From assembly GCA_036377595.1 (NCBI GenBank), contig DASUYB010000006.1, forward strand, positions 1-64,000: 64,000 nt of DNA. The letters are read 5' to 3'. The DNA comes from Longimicrobium sp. (GTDB lineage Bacteria > Gemmatimonadota > Gemmatimonadetes > Longimicrobiales > Longimicrobiaceae). A program made the position numbers and the translations under genes. Below, in pieces: positions 16,704 to 25,529 of this stretch. Within the stretch, counting starts at the first letter, position 1; every line of letters begins with the position of its first letter. The notes below the pieces were generated by a model. The model made no database searches. It saw only the letters and a list, made by a program, of their open reading frames with translations, and was not told where the DNA came from.

Positions 16704-18440
16704 TCAGGACGTCGCCTGCTCCGCCGCCTCGCGGAAGGCGCCGAGGGAGAGGGTGGCCGCGCGGTTCAGCAGGCGGCGCACGACGGGGAGCGCATCGTCC
16801 ACCGCGCGGCTGCCGGCCAGCTCGCGCGCGGCGTTCAGCGCGGTCTCCACCTCCTCGCCCAGCACCTCGTACTCGCGCCGCACCTCCATCTCCCCCCACC
16901 CCAGCCGGTGGCGCTGGCGGCCGTGGCGGATGGCCAGCAGCCGCTGCACGTCGTCGGCGTCCTTCGCGATCCCCCGCGAATCCTCTCCGTCTTCCTCCAG
17001 CACCACCAGCACCGAGGAGAGGTCGGTCACCAGCGTCACCAGGTGGTCCTCGATCTCGCTGCGCGTGTGCCCGCGCGCGCTGGGGGTGCCCGCGTCCACG
17101 CGCAGCCGCTCGCCGTAGCCGCGCAGGATCAGCGGCGCCGCGGAGGCCAGGTGCTGCCCGATCTGCGTGAGCGATCCCCCGGGCCGCGGCTGCGGCGCGC
17201 CGGCCGCGTCGGGCTGCGGCTGCGTCCGCGGAAGCCAGAGGGTGAAGGTGGAGCCCGTGCCCGCGCGGCTGCGCACCGTCAGGTCGCCGCCCATCAGCCG
17301 CGCCAGGCGGCGGGAGATGGCCAGCCCCAGCCCGGTGCCCTGGTGCGCGCGGGTCAGCGCGTTGTCGACCTGGATGAAGGGCTCGAACACCGCCGCCAGC
17401 CGGTCGGCGGGGATGCCGATCCCCGTGTCGTCCACGCGCACGCAGGTCCACGGGCCGGGGCCGCGCAGCTCCGCCTCGGGGTCGGGCTCGCCGCAGCCGC
17501 AGGTGACGCGTACGGTGCCGCCGGGGTCGGTGAACTTGATGGCGTTCCCCAGCAGGTTCACCAGGATCTGGTGCACCCGCATCTCGTCGCCCCAGTACGT
17601 GGCTTCGGGATCGCACTCCACCTCGAGCCGGATCCGCCGCGCCTCGGCCTGCGGGCGCAGCAGCCCCGCCGCCGCCTCGGCCGCCTCGGCGGCGTTCCCG
17701 CTCCCCGCGGCCACGGCCATCCGCCCCGCCTCGACGCGCGCGAAGTCCAGCACGTCCTCGATCAGCGCCAGCAGGTGGCGGCCGCTGGCGCGCACCCGGT
17801 CCAGGTAGCCGCGCTGCCCCTCGGTCAGCGGGCCCTGCACCTCCAGGTCCAGCAGGTCGGCGTAGCCCAGGATGGCGTTGATGGGGGTGCGGATCTCGTG
17901 CGACATCGTCGCCAGGAAGCGGCTCTTCTCCGCGTTGGCCGACTCGGCCGCGCGCAGCGCCTGCCGCAGCCGCTCTTCCACCGCGTTGCGCTCGCTCAGG
18001 TCCTGCGTGACCTTGCTGAACCCCACCAGCTCGCCGTCGCGCCGCAGCGCGGTCAGCACCACCCGGGCGGGGAAGGTGCCGCGGATCTTCGCCCGCCGCA
18101 TTCCCTCGCCGATGTACTCGCCCGTCTCGGCGGCGGTTGCCAGGTGCTCCTCGGCCGTGCCGTCTTCCGCGCCGTTGGGGGGATAGAGGAAGCTCAGGTG
18201 GCGTCCCACCACCTCGTCCGGCGTGAACTCCTTGATCCGCTGCGCGCCCTCGCCCCAGTGGGTGATGACCCCGTCGGGATCCATCAGGAAGATGGCGTAG
18301 TCGTGGACGCGCTCCACCAGCAGGTGGTACTGGGCCTCCTTGGCCTCGCGCGTCCGCTGCCGCACGTTCTCCTCCTCGTCGGAGAGCCGCGCCGGGCCGC
18401 CGTTTCCGTTCGCCATCCCCTGTGCCGAGCCGCCGTCCAT
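16704..18440 (-). CDS. PAS-domain sensor histidine kinase (orphan, cytoplasmic)
   Basis: 578 residues with no membrane segment. The PAS domain (~35-150) includes YAIFLMDPDGVITHWG and GFSKVTQDLSER. The HisKA segment ATMSHEIRTP has the phospho-acceptor His181. The HATPase contains the N box (ILVNLLGNAIKF), G1 DDTGIGIP and G2 GTGLGLAISRRLARLMGG. An extra C-terminal region of ~170 residues is helical and of unknown role, resembling a sensor or regulatory appendage. No response regulator is adjacent, so it is an orphan kinase. The start is ATG 18440, with ATG 18416 as an alternative. It sits divergently from malQ within the alpha-glucan region. Confidence 0.9.
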   Translation of the reverse strand: MDGGSAQGMANGNGGPARLSDEEENVRQRTREAKEAQYHLLVERVHDYAIFLMDPDGVITHWGEGAQRIKEFTPDEVVGRHLSFLYPPNGAEDGTAEEHLATAAETGEYIGEGMRRAKIRGTFPARVVLTALRRDGELVGFSKVTQDLSERNAVEERLRQALRAAESANAEKSRFLATMSHEIRTPINAILGYADLLDLEVQGPLTEGQRGYLDRVRASGRHLLALIEDVLDFARVEAGRMAVAAGSGNAAEAAEAAAGLLRPQAEARRIRLEVECDPEATYWGDEMRVHQILVNLLGNAIKFTDPGGTVRVTCGCGEPDPEAELRGPGPWTCVRVDDTGIGIPADRLAAVFEPFIQVDNALTRAHQGTGLGLAISRRLARLMGGDLTVRSRAGTGSTFTLWLPRTQPQPDAAGAPQPRPGGSLTQIGQHLASAAPLILRGYGERLRVDAGTPSARGHTRSEIEDHLVTLVTDLSSVLVVLEEDGEDSRGIAKDADDVQRLLAIRHGRQRHRLGWGEMEVRREYEVLGEEVETALNAARELAGSRAVDDALPVVRRLLNRAATLSLGAFREAAEQATS

Positions 18441-18829
18441 GGTCGTTCGCGTTCCCGCATGAAGTCCGTCCGCGCGCGGGCGCCCCGCGCGCGCCCCTCA
18501 AGTACAAGCTGCATGCCAGCTTGCACGGCCAGCGAGATGGCACCGATCTTTCATTTGGACAACGATCCGCCCTCCGCGCCACGGCACGGGGCTGGACGCG
18601 CGGGCGGCGCGCCGGTACGATGCTCCGCCGCTCGCCATCGCCCGTCGGATGGATGGGGGATCGCGTCGCCTCCACCCCCGGATCGGGCGCGGATTCTGCA
18701 GCCGGGAGGCGCCCCGTCCGCTCCCGCGGCGTGCCTTCGACGGGCTCGCCGCGACACCGCCGTCCGCCAGCTCCGGATTCGTCCATCGCCATGATCCACA
18801 AGCCGCGTTCGCGCGTCACGAGCGAAGCG

Positions 18830-18891
18830 AGCCCGTCCCTCCCCCGGTCGGTTCTGGGGGAGGGACAGGTGCGCAGCGCCAGGGAGAGGGC
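18830..18891. repeat. GC-rich palindrome, family B member
   Basis: cgtccctcccccggt pairs with ctgggggagggac, followed by a gcgcagcgccagggagaggg tail. This matches the style of the other family B elements. The surrounding 18441-18993 intergenic region has nothing else recognisable except the malQ ribosome site. Confidence 0.5.
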
Positions 18892-18993
18892 GCGCCGCGG
18901 CGCCGGCCGTCCCGTGCGGACCTCCATCGGCTCGATGGCGTCATCCGCCGGGAACCCCATCTCCCTCGCCTTCCGTGCCCGGAGCGCGGGGGG

Positions 18994-20511
18994 ATGGTGA
19001 AGGTCACGGGCGAGCGCCGCAGCGGCGTGCTGCTGCATCCCACCTCGCTCCCCGGCGACGGCGGCGGCGACCTGGGCGCGCAGGCGTACCGCTTCGCCGA
19101 CTGGCTGGCGCTGGCCGGGCAGACGCTCTGGCAGCTCCTCCCCCTCGTGGCCGTGGGGGACGGGGGATCGCCATACAACGGGCTGTCGGCGTTCGCGGGG
19201 AACGTCCTCCTCCTTTCCCCCGACCTGCTGGTGGAGGACGCGCTGCTCGACGAGGACGAGGCGCGCGCGCCGGCGCTCGACCCCGACTCGGCGGACTTCG
19301 CGGGGGCGGGGCGGTGGAAGGACGGGCTGCTGCGCCGCGCCCACGCCGCGTTCGGCGCCGCCGCGTCGCCCGGCCTGCGCGCGGGGTTCGCGGAGTACGT
19401 GGAGCGGCACCGCGAGTGGCTGGACGACTGGACGCTCTTCCGCGCGCTGCGCGACGAGCATGGCGCGCCGTGGACGCGCTGGCCCGAACCGCTCCGCCGG
19501 CGCGACCCGGACGCCATCGCCGGCGCGCGCGACCGGCTGGCGCACGAGGTGGAGCGGCACGCGCTGGCGCAGTTCCTGTTCGACCGGCAGTGGGGCGAGC
19601 TGCGGCGCTACGCCAACGGCCGCGGCATCTTCGTCGTCGGCGACGTGCCCATCTTCGTGGCCCACGACAGCGCCGACGTGTGGGCGCACCCGGAGATCTT
19701 CGAGCTGGACGGGGACGGGCGGCCGACGGTGGTCAGCGGCGTGCCGCCCGACTACTTCAGCGAGACGGGGCAGCGCTGGGGCAATCCCCTCTACCGCTGG
19801 GAGGTGCTGGAGCGCGACGGCTACGCGTGGTGGACCGCGCGCTTCCGGCGCACGCTGGAGATGGTGGACGTGGCGCGGATCGACCACTTCCGCGGCTTCG
19901 AGAGCTACTGGGAGGTGCCGGCCGCGGAGAAGACGGCGCTGAACGGGAGATGGCTTCCCGGCCCGGGGACCCGGCTGTTCGAGGCGGTGGAGAGGGAGCT
20001 CGGCCCGCTCCCGCTGATCGCCGAGGACCTGGGGATCATCACCCCCGCGGTCGAGGCGCTGCGCGACGAGCTGGGCTTCCCGGGGATGCGCGTCCTCCAG
20101 TTCGCGTTCGGCGGCGGCGATCCCGGGAATCCCCATCTCCCGGAGAACTATCCGCGCGAGGCGGTGGCGTACACGGGAACGCACGACAACAACACCGCGC
20201 TCGGCTGGTGGCGCGACGAGGCCTCGCGCGGCGAGCGGGCGGCGCTGGCCGAGCTGGCGGGGGATGGAGATGCGGGCGAGGTGGGGTGGCGGATGATCGA
20301 GACCGTGCTGGCGTCGAACGCCGACCTGGCCGTCGTCCCCCTGCAGGACGTGCTGGGACTGGGGAGCGAGGCGCGGATGAACACGCCGGGTTCGGTCAGC
20401 GGCGACTGGCGCTGGCGCTTCCGCGAGGGGGCGCTGACGCGCGAGCTGGCCGCGCGCCTGAGGGACATCACCGCGCGCACCGGGAGGCTGCATGGCGAAG
20501 AGCGGCGCTGA
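18994..20511 (+). CDS. malQ: 4-alpha-glucanotransferase
   Basis: 505 residues, the normal length of a GH77 amylomaltase. The start begins GVLLHPTSLPGDGGGDLG. Catalytic landmarks are VARIDHFRGFESYW (nucleophile Asp), LIAEDLGIITP (acid/base Glu) and YTGTHDNNT (Asp). The 250s-loop region PPDYFSETGQRWGNPLY is typical. It transfers glucan chains between maltodextrins in the cytoplasm. ATG 18994 lies directly behind a strong G-rich ribosome site; the upstream in-frame reading is not protein-like. The 3' end overlaps the next gene by 20 bases. Confidence 0.95.
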   Translation: MVKVTGERRSGVLLHPTSLPGDGGGDLGAQAYRFADWLALAGQTLWQLLPLVAVGDGGSPYNGLSAFAGNVLLLSPDLLVEDALLDEDEARAPALDPDSADFAGAGRWKDGLLRRAHAAFGAAASPGLRAGFAEYVERHREWLDDWTLFRALRDEHGAPWTRWPEPLRRRDPDAIAGARDRLAHEVERHALAQFLFDRQWGELRRYANGRGIFVVGDVPIFVAHDSADVWAHPEIFELDGDGRPTVVSGVPPDYFSETGQRWGNPLYRWEVLERDGYAWWTARFRRTLEMVDVARIDHFRGFESYWEVPAAEKTALNGRWLPGPGTRLFEAVERELGPLPLIAEDLGIITPAVEALRDELGFPGMRVLQFAFGGGDPGNPHLPENYPREAVAYTGTHDNNTALGWWRDEASRGERAALAELAGDGDAGEVGWRMIETVLASNADLAVVPLQDVLGLGSEARMNTPGSVSGDWRWRFREGALTRELAARLRDITARTGRLHGEERR

Positions 20512-21223
20512 GGCGGGCGGCGGCCCCGTCGCGTTCGTCTCCGGCGGGGCGGGGAACCTGGGCCGCGCCGTCACCCGCGCGTTCCTCGAGGCGGGGTGGC
20601 GCGTCACCGTGGCGATGCATCACACCGACGCGAAGAACGCGCTCGACGAGCTGAAGGCGGCGCACGCGTCACGCATCTCCACCTGCCTCCTCGATCTGAC
20701 GACGGAGCGCGGCGCCGACTCCGCCATCCGCCAGACGGTGCAGTGGGGTGGGAGATTGGACGCGGTGGCGCACGTGATGGGCGCGTGGCACGGCGGCCCG
20801 AAAGTGGGCGACACCGCGCTGGGCGTGTGGGAGGGGATGATGGCGGTGAACCTCACCAGCGGCTTCCTGCTGGCGAACGCGGCGATCCCGCGGATGCTGG
20901 AGGGCGGCGGCGGGTCGATCGTGTTCGTCTCCAGCCGCGCGGCGCGCGAGCAGCGCGCGGGGAACGGCGCCTACGCGGTCAGCAAGGCGGGGCTGATCGT
21001 GCTGGCCGAGACCATCGCCGAGGAGTATCGGGAGAAGGGGATCCGCGCGAACTGCGTCCTCCCCGGCACCATCGACACTCCCGCCAACCGCCGCGCCATG
21101 CCGGATGCGGATGCCTCGAAGTGGACGCAGCCGGAGGAGATCGCGCGCGTGATCCTCTTCCTCGCCTCCCCCGAATCCGCCCCCGTCAACGGCGCCGCCG
21201 TCCCCGTCTATGGCCGCAGCTGA
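20492..21223 (+). CDS. short-chain dehydrogenase/reductase
   Basis: 243 residues with the SDR nucleotide-binding motif VSGGAGNLGRAV near the N terminus, the AHVMGAW segment replacing NNAG, and the catalytic Ser plus YAVSK pair (SSRAAREQRAG...YAVSK). The PGTIDTP and LASPESAPVNGAAVPVYG endings are typical of classical SDRs. Cofactor preference is unclear. It overlaps malQ by 20 bases, implying co-transcription, although no glucan-linked reaction is evident. Confidence 0.9.
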   Translation: MAKSGAEAGGGPVAFVSGGAGNLGRAVTRAFLEAGWRVTVAMHHTDAKNALDELKAAHASRISTCLLDLTTERGADSAIRQTVQWGGRLDAVAHVMGAWHGGPKVGDTALGVWEGMMAVNLTSGFLLANAAIPRMLEGGGGSIVFVSSRAAREQRAGNGAYAVSKAGLIVLAETIAEEYREKGIRANCVLPGTIDTPANRRAMPDADASKWTQPEEIARVILFLASPESAPVNGAAVPVYGRS

Positions 21224-21250
21224 CGCAGGTCGGTGGAGACGGGCATCGTG

Positions 21251-21390
21251 ACGGGCGGGTGAACCCGCGGCTGGAACATTGGGAAGCCTGCTTCGCAGGC
21301 TGCGAATCAGATGCGAATGAAGCCTCGCGCGGTTTGCGAGGCTTTTCGTAGTTGTGTAGCCGAGGCGCCGCGGCTTCAGCCGCCCGTCAG
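21251..21390. repeat. dispersed repeat, family C copy 3 (double)
   Basis: acgggcgggtgaacccgcgg, gctggaacattgggaagcctgc and the hairpin cctgcttcgcagg are followed by a second hairpin (gcctcgcgcggtttgcgaggc) with a T-run. It ends with the inverse of the first arm (gccgcggcttcagccgcccgt). The whole element is a composite palindrome just after the SDR gene and may also act as a terminator. Confidence 0.65.
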
Positions 21391-21423
21391 GGAGTATTTG
21401 TCAGCCCGTCCGCCCGCCAAATC

Positions 21424-21606
21424 TGTCATTCCGAGGGCGGCCAGACCGGAACCGCGGCCGCTCGAATGCCTGCAGCCCGAGAATCTTTGGCCAGCGTCCG
21501 CGCGAATGCCCCGTTTCGGCCTGGACGCCAGCCAGAGATTCCTCGACCGCCGCAGGCATTCGGAGTGGAGCGCGGCATCCGTCGGGCGGCGGCGCTCGGA
21601 ATGACA
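21424..21606. repeat. dispersed palindromic repeat, family A copy 3
   Basis: Outer arms tgtcattccgag (from 21424) and ctcggaatgaca (to 21606), with inner arms gagaatctttggcc and gccagagattcctc. The central part is diverged from copy 1, but architecture and length (183 bases) match its core. Confidence 0.7.
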
Positions 21607-21709
21607 TGCCTCTGTTGATCTGATCAGATTTTTCTTGCTCCCGCGCGCGTCCCGCCTCATAAATCCGTCCGTCTCCTGCAGGACCGTACACCCAGAGCGG
21701 AGGTGGCGG

Positions 21710-21943
21710 ATGGATCCCGAACAGGTACAGGCGTTGACGTCGCTGGGAATGCTGGGCGCGCTGGTGATGATGGTGCTGTCGATCGTGATCGTGCTGATCC
21801 CGGCGTGGAAGATCGTGAGCAAGGCGGGGTACTCGGGCGCGCTGTCGCTCCTCCTTTTCATCCCCATCGTGGGATTCATCGCGATCTACGTGTTCGCGTT
21901 CGCCGACTGGCCCGTGCTGCGGCGCGGCAGGCAGTCGTCGTAG
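21710..21943 (+). CDS. small two-helix membrane protein
   Basis: A 77-residue protein with a GGAGG ribosome site six bases before the ATG. There are two hydrophobic segments (about 14-33 and 44-66, MMVLSIVIVLIPAWKIV and LLLFIPIVGFIAIYVFAF) joined by SKAGYSGA, and a short basic tail. The G-x-S-G turn between helices is common in small DUF-type membrane proteins related to YtxH/DUF805-like families, but I cannot name the family. A strong terminator follows. Confidence 0.7.
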   Translation: MDPEQVQALTSLGMLGALVMMVLSIVIVLIPAWKIVSKAGYSGALSLLLFIPIVGFIAIYVFAFADWPVLRRGRQSS

Positions 21944-21965
21944 TCACCCTCCATCTCCCCAACGC

Positions 21966-22000
21966 GAAGCCCCCGCCCGGCGATCCGGGCGGGGGCTTCG
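21966..22000. terminator. bidirectional intrinsic terminator between convergent genes
   Basis: A perfect stem, gaagcccccgcccgg and its complement around gat, closing the convergent pair 21710-21943 (+) and 22018-22473 (-). Confidence 0.8.
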
Positions 22001-22017
22001 TCGTGCGCGGAGAATCG

Positions 22018-22473
22018 TCAATGCACGGTGACGTCCGTCTCCAGCCGCACGCCGTCGGGGCGCAGAATGCTGGGATCGTGCGAACCCTCCAGCGTGTTCA
22101 CGTGGTGCACGCGGAGATGGTAGGTGCCCGGCGGCACGTCGCGCACGAGCGCGGCGTAGCCCAGCAGCACCGCCAGGTCGTTGCACCCGGTCCGCACGTT
22201 GTCCCGCAGCTCCAGCTCGAACACCACCCGGTCTCCCTGGCGGTGCGCGGTGGCGCGCGGCTCGTCGCACCCGCCGATGCCGAAGAATCCCTCGATCACG
22301 ATGGTGCCCGCGGCGTTGCTCGTGGCGGTGAAGGCCGGCGGCTCGAAGGGGTCGATGGCGCGGAGGCCGAGGTCCACCGCCAGCGCGGTGCTCCCGGTCG
22401 AATCTCCGCACGCGGCGAGCAGGGCGAGCGATACGGCGGCCGCGGCGGCGCGCAGGGTGGATGCGAGTCTCAT
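22018..22473 (-). CDS. lipoprotein, unknown
   Basis: A 151-residue protein with a lipoprotein signal (SLALLAACGDSTG, Cys22). The mature part is a single beta-rich domain with two Cys (in IGGCDEP and RTGCND) that could form a disulfide. VPPGTYHLRVHHVN near the end is a typical transthyretin-like or immunoglobulin-like strand. It is the last gene of a three-gene minus-strand group (23138, 22481, 22018) of exported proteins, starting 8 bases after the preceding stop. Confidence 0.7.
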   Translation of the reverse strand: MRLASTLRAAAAAVSLALLAACGDSTGSTALAVDLGLRAIDPFEPPAFTATSNAAGTIVIEGFFGIGGCDEPRATAHRQGDRVVFELELRDNVRTGCNDLAVLLGYAALVRDVPPGTYHLRVHHVNTLEGSHDPSILRPDGVRLETDVTVH

Positions 22474-22480
22474 CGCCGGA

Positions 22481-23101
22481 TCAGAAGTGGAGCAGGGGAA
22501 CCACCTGCACTCCCGCGCCCCAGCGCGAGCCGGCGCTGTCCTCGCCGTGGCTCCAGAGCGTGACCGCCTCGACCGCCACGGGAAAGCCCCGCGCGACGCG
22601 GACCACCCGCCCGAGCGCCACCCCCGCCGCCAGGCCCGCCTCGTGGCTGATGTCCGCGCGCTCCACGCTGGAGGCGCCGACCAGGTAGATGGGGAAGGCG
22701 TGGCGACCCAGGCCGATCCCCGGGCGGACGTACACCTGCTCCGGGTCGCCCACCTGCACCGAGGCCAGCAGCGACACGGTGTTGATCACCTCCGGGCGGC
22801 GGTTGACCTGGGTGGCGCCGAAATCGTTGATCACGGAGATGTCGGAGGTGCGCGGCTGCTCGTCGCCCAGGCCGTGCACGCCCACCTCCAGCACCGCCGC
22901 CAGCGAGCGGGAGAAGCCCCACCCCACGCGCCCGTGCAGCACCGGGCTCACGCGGTGGTTGCCGGCGTCGGGGTCGTTGATGGAGCCCATCCCTACGCCC
23001 ACGCCCACGAACGGCCCGGCCTGCGCCCGCGCGCCCGCGGCGGAGATCGCGGCGGCGGCCAGCGCCACGGCGGCCGCGCGGAAGAGGATCGAACGCGTCA
23101 T
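22481..23101 (-). CDS. outer-membrane beta-barrel-like protein
   Basis: A 206-residue protein with a cleavable signal (ending AGARAQA). The rest alternates hydrophobic and polar residues in barrel style: GPFVGVGVGMGS, LHGRVGWGFSRSLAAVLEVGV and VYVRPGIGLGRHAF. It ends with an aromatic C terminus (VPLLHF), the usual signal for outer-membrane insertion. It is a paralogue of the next gene upstream (23138-23764), with the same order of motifs, so a local duplication is likely. Function is unknown. Confidence 0.75.
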   Translation of the reverse strand: MTRSILFRAAAVALAAAAISAAGARAQAGPFVGVGVGMGSINDPDAGNHRVSPVLHGRVGWGFSRSLAAVLEVGVHGLGDEQPRTSDISVINDFGATQVNRRPEVINTVSLLASVQVGDPEQVYVRPGIGLGRHAFPIYLVGASSVERADISHEAGLAAGVALGRVVRVARGFPVAVEAVTLWSHGEDSAGSRWGAGVQVVPLLHF

Positions 23102-23137
23102 CTCGAAAAATCCCTGCGGAAGGTTCCCATCGCCGCC

Positions 23138-23764
23138 TCAGAAGTGGAAGTCGTGCACGACCTGCAGCCCCGTGGACCAGCGCGGGCGGGTGCTGTCCTC
23201 GCCCTGCGTCCACACGGCGATCCCCTCCACGTTCAGCGGGAAGCCGGGGATCAGGCGCACCTGCCGCCCCGCGGCCACGCCCGCCGCCAGCCCGGTCTCG
23301 AAGCCGGTGCCGGCGACCATCTGGTCGTTGCCGACCGGCGTCAGTTTGTCGTATGCATGCCGCGCCACGCCGACGCCGGGGCGCACGTAGAAGGTAGCCG
23401 GGTCGCCCACCTGCAGCGAGGCCATCACCCACTCGGTCTGCAGCTTGATCGCGCGCGGCGCCGGAACCGGCGGCCCGATGTCGGGGATGGACTGGTCCAC
23501 CACCTTCAGGCTGCCGATGGCGTTGGCGCCGGCCTCCACCACCAGGCTGAGCGACGGCGTGAACGCCCACCCCGCGCGCAGGTGCAGCGCCGGGCTGATG
23601 TGCGACGCGTCGTTCCCCGGCTCGGCCGTCCTCCCCAGCCCCGCGCCCACGCCCACGAAGAACCCGCGCGGCCCGGCGGCCTGCGCGCGCCCCTGCGAAG
23701 GAATGGCCGCGGCGAGCGCGGCTGCCGTCAGGAGAATCGCGGATCGTACGTGGGTGATGCGCAT
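23138..23764 (-). CDS. outer-membrane beta-barrel-like protein, paralogue
   Basis: A 208-residue protein with signal peptide MRITHVRSAILLTAAALAAA cut after GRAQA. The barrel strands match 22481-23101: FFVGVGAGLGR, LRAGWAFTPSLSLVVEAGA, FYVRPGVGVARHAY, and an ending WSTGLQVVHDFHF. I chose ATG 23764 because it places the signal peptide at the N terminus, although no clear ribosome site precedes it. The first gene of the exported trio; its promoter lies in the AT-richer gap before the metalloprotease. Confidence 0.72.
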   Translation of the reverse strand: MRITHVRSAILLTAAALAAAIPSQGRAQAAGPRGFFVGVGAGLGRTAEPGNDASHISPALHLRAGWAFTPSLSLVVEAGANAIGSLKVVDQSIPDIGPPVPAPRAIKLQTEWVMASLQVGDPATFYVRPGVGVARHAYDKLTPVGNDQMVAGTGFETGLAAGVAAGRQVRLIPGFPLNVEGIAVWTQGEDSTRPRWSTGLQVVHDFHF

Positions 23765-24163
23765 GTGGGTATCGCTCGAAGGAGGGAGACGGGAGACTTG
23801 GGGTGGGGCCCGGCCGTCCGGCGGGCCGACCGTAAGAACGCGCGAGCGGGAACGGACGTGACTCACGGTGCCGGGTCGCGGAGGAGATTCCCAACGCCGA
23901 CCGGATTGCGTCAGATAAACATGCGATTGTAACGGGCAATCACGTTCGTCGTCTTTTCACGATCTCCCGCAAGGCAGCAAAGCAAACGCCTCAGGTTGGT
24001 GCGCGCCGCCCCGCCTTGCATCGCCCGGAAACCATCAGTTTGTCGACAGAAAATCTCCAAAAACAAATGGTTTCAACGAGTTCCGGGCCGTGGAGCGCTC
24101 CGGCCCGGGGCGTGCCATGCACGGACCCGCTCTCTCACCCCACCCACATTCCGGAGTACGCAG

Positions 24164-25438
24164 ATGAAAGCAAGGCTCGCGCTGGTCCTGCTCGCATCCC
24201 TCGGCGCCGCCGCCTGCCGCGGCGCCGACGACATCACCCCCGCAGCCCCGGGCGACATGAGCGCCGCCGGCCAGCAGGACCTGCTCACCCTCGTCCCCAC
24301 GCCCAGCCTCGACCGCGCGCAGTCGGGCCGGCTGGGCGCCGTGCAGGTGCGGCCGACCTCCGCCGAGGTGCACCTGGCGCGCATCGCCGCGGCTCCCGCC
24401 TCCATGCTGCGGCTGGGGAGCGTGGTCCGCCTGGGCCTGGCGCCGGGGCTGCAGGTGGTGGCCGACGGGCAGAACGCGGTTCAGCGCTCCGCCAACGACA
24501 TCTCGTGGTCCGGCCCGATCCGTGGCGGCCACGGGTGGGTGCAGGCCGTGCTGATGAACGGCGAGCTGACCGCCACCGTGACCATCGGCGAGACGAAGTA
24601 CGCCATCGAGCCGGTGGGCAACGGGCTGCACGCGGTGACGAAGATCGACCAGGCCGGCTTCCCCTCGGAGCACACCCCCGACAACCCCAGCGGCGCGCTG
24701 ATCAGCAACACGCTCGACCGCGCCGTCGGCGCGATCCAGGCGTCGCGCTCCGACGCCGTCAGCGCGGCCGCGCTCAGCACCATCAACGTGATGGTGGTCT
24801 ACACCGCCTCGGCGGCGACGCGGGCCGGCAACATCACCAGCAAGATCCAGCTGGCGGTGGACGAGACCAACCAGTCGTACGCGAACAGCGGGATCAGCAT
24901 CAACTTCAACCGCGTGTACACCGGCCAGGTCACCTACACCGAGAACGGGACCTTCTCGCAGCACGTGAGCCGCCTGATGGGCACCACCGATGGCTACATG
25001 GACAACGTGCACTCGCTGCGGAACACCTACGCGGCCGACCTGGTGATGCTGGTGGTGAACGACACCGAGGCGTGCGGCCAGGCCGCGGCCATCAACGCCA
25101 CCGCCACCTCGGCCTTCGCGGTTGCGGACCAGAGCTGCATCACCGGCTACTACTCGTTCGCCCACGAGCTGGGGCACCTGCAGGGCGCCCGGCACGACCG
25201 CTTCGTGGACGGCACGCTCACCCCGTACCAGTACGGCCACGGCTTCATCCCGTCGACCAAGAACTGGCGGACGATCATGGCCTACGGGAACAACTGCGCC
25301 AACTGCACGCGCATCCAGTGGTGGAGCAACCCGCTCAAGACCTACCCCTCCACGGGCCAGGTGATGGGCACTGCCACCTACGAGGACAACGCCCGCGTGC
25401 TGAACCTCACGGCGCCCACCGTGGCGGCCTTCCGGTAA
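24164..25438 (+). CDS. secreted metzincin zinc metalloprotease
   Basis: A 424-residue protein with a lipoprotein-like signal (LVLLASLGAAACRG, Cys19). A pro-region of ~190 residues precedes the catalytic domain, which begins INVMVVYTASAATRAG. The zinc motif HELGHLQGARHD supplies three His and the catalytic Glu. The Met-turn is TIMAYGNNC. This layout is the reprolysin-like M12B/M72 type. It should be exported and auto-activated. Several Cys near the Met-turn (CANC) may stabilise it. It is monocistronic, with a strong terminator 30 bases after the stop. Confidence 0.9.
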   Translation: MKARLALVLLASLGAAACRGADDITPAAPGDMSAAGQQDLLTLVPTPSLDRAQSGRLGAVQVRPTSAEVHLARIAAAPASMLRLGSVVRLGLAPGLQVVADGQNAVQRSANDISWSGPIRGGHGWVQAVLMNGELTATVTIGETKYAIEPVGNGLHAVTKIDQAGFPSEHTPDNPSGALISNTLDRAVGAIQASRSDAVSAAALSTINVMVVYTASAATRAGNITSKIQLAVDETNQSYANSGISINFNRVYTGQVTYTENGTFSQHVSRLMGTTDGYMDNVHSLRNTYAADLVMLVVNDTEACGQAAAINATATSAFAVADQSCITGYYSFAHELGHLQGARHDRFVDGTLTPYQYGHGFIPSTKNWRTIMAYGNNCANCTRIQWWSNPLKTYPSTGQVMGTATYEDNARVLNLTAPTVAAFR

Positions 25439-25468
25439 GCTTCGGGGCAGGGAGATGGAATGGGAGAA

Positions 25469-25504
25469 GGGCGGGGCCGCCGCGGCGGCCCCGCCCTCTC
25501 TTTT
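25469..25504 (+). terminator. rho-independent terminator of the metalloprotease gene
   Basis: A perfect stem, agggcggggccgc and its complement, followed by ctctctttt. Confidence 0.9.
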
Positions 25505-25529
25505 GCGCTTCGACCGCGGCGACGCGACG

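Noticed and set aside
16534-20607. 1357-codon minus-strand frame across the histidine kinase and malQ
   Set aside because: It spans two genes on opposite strands and matches neither; the real kinase is in another minus frame and malQ is on the plus strand.
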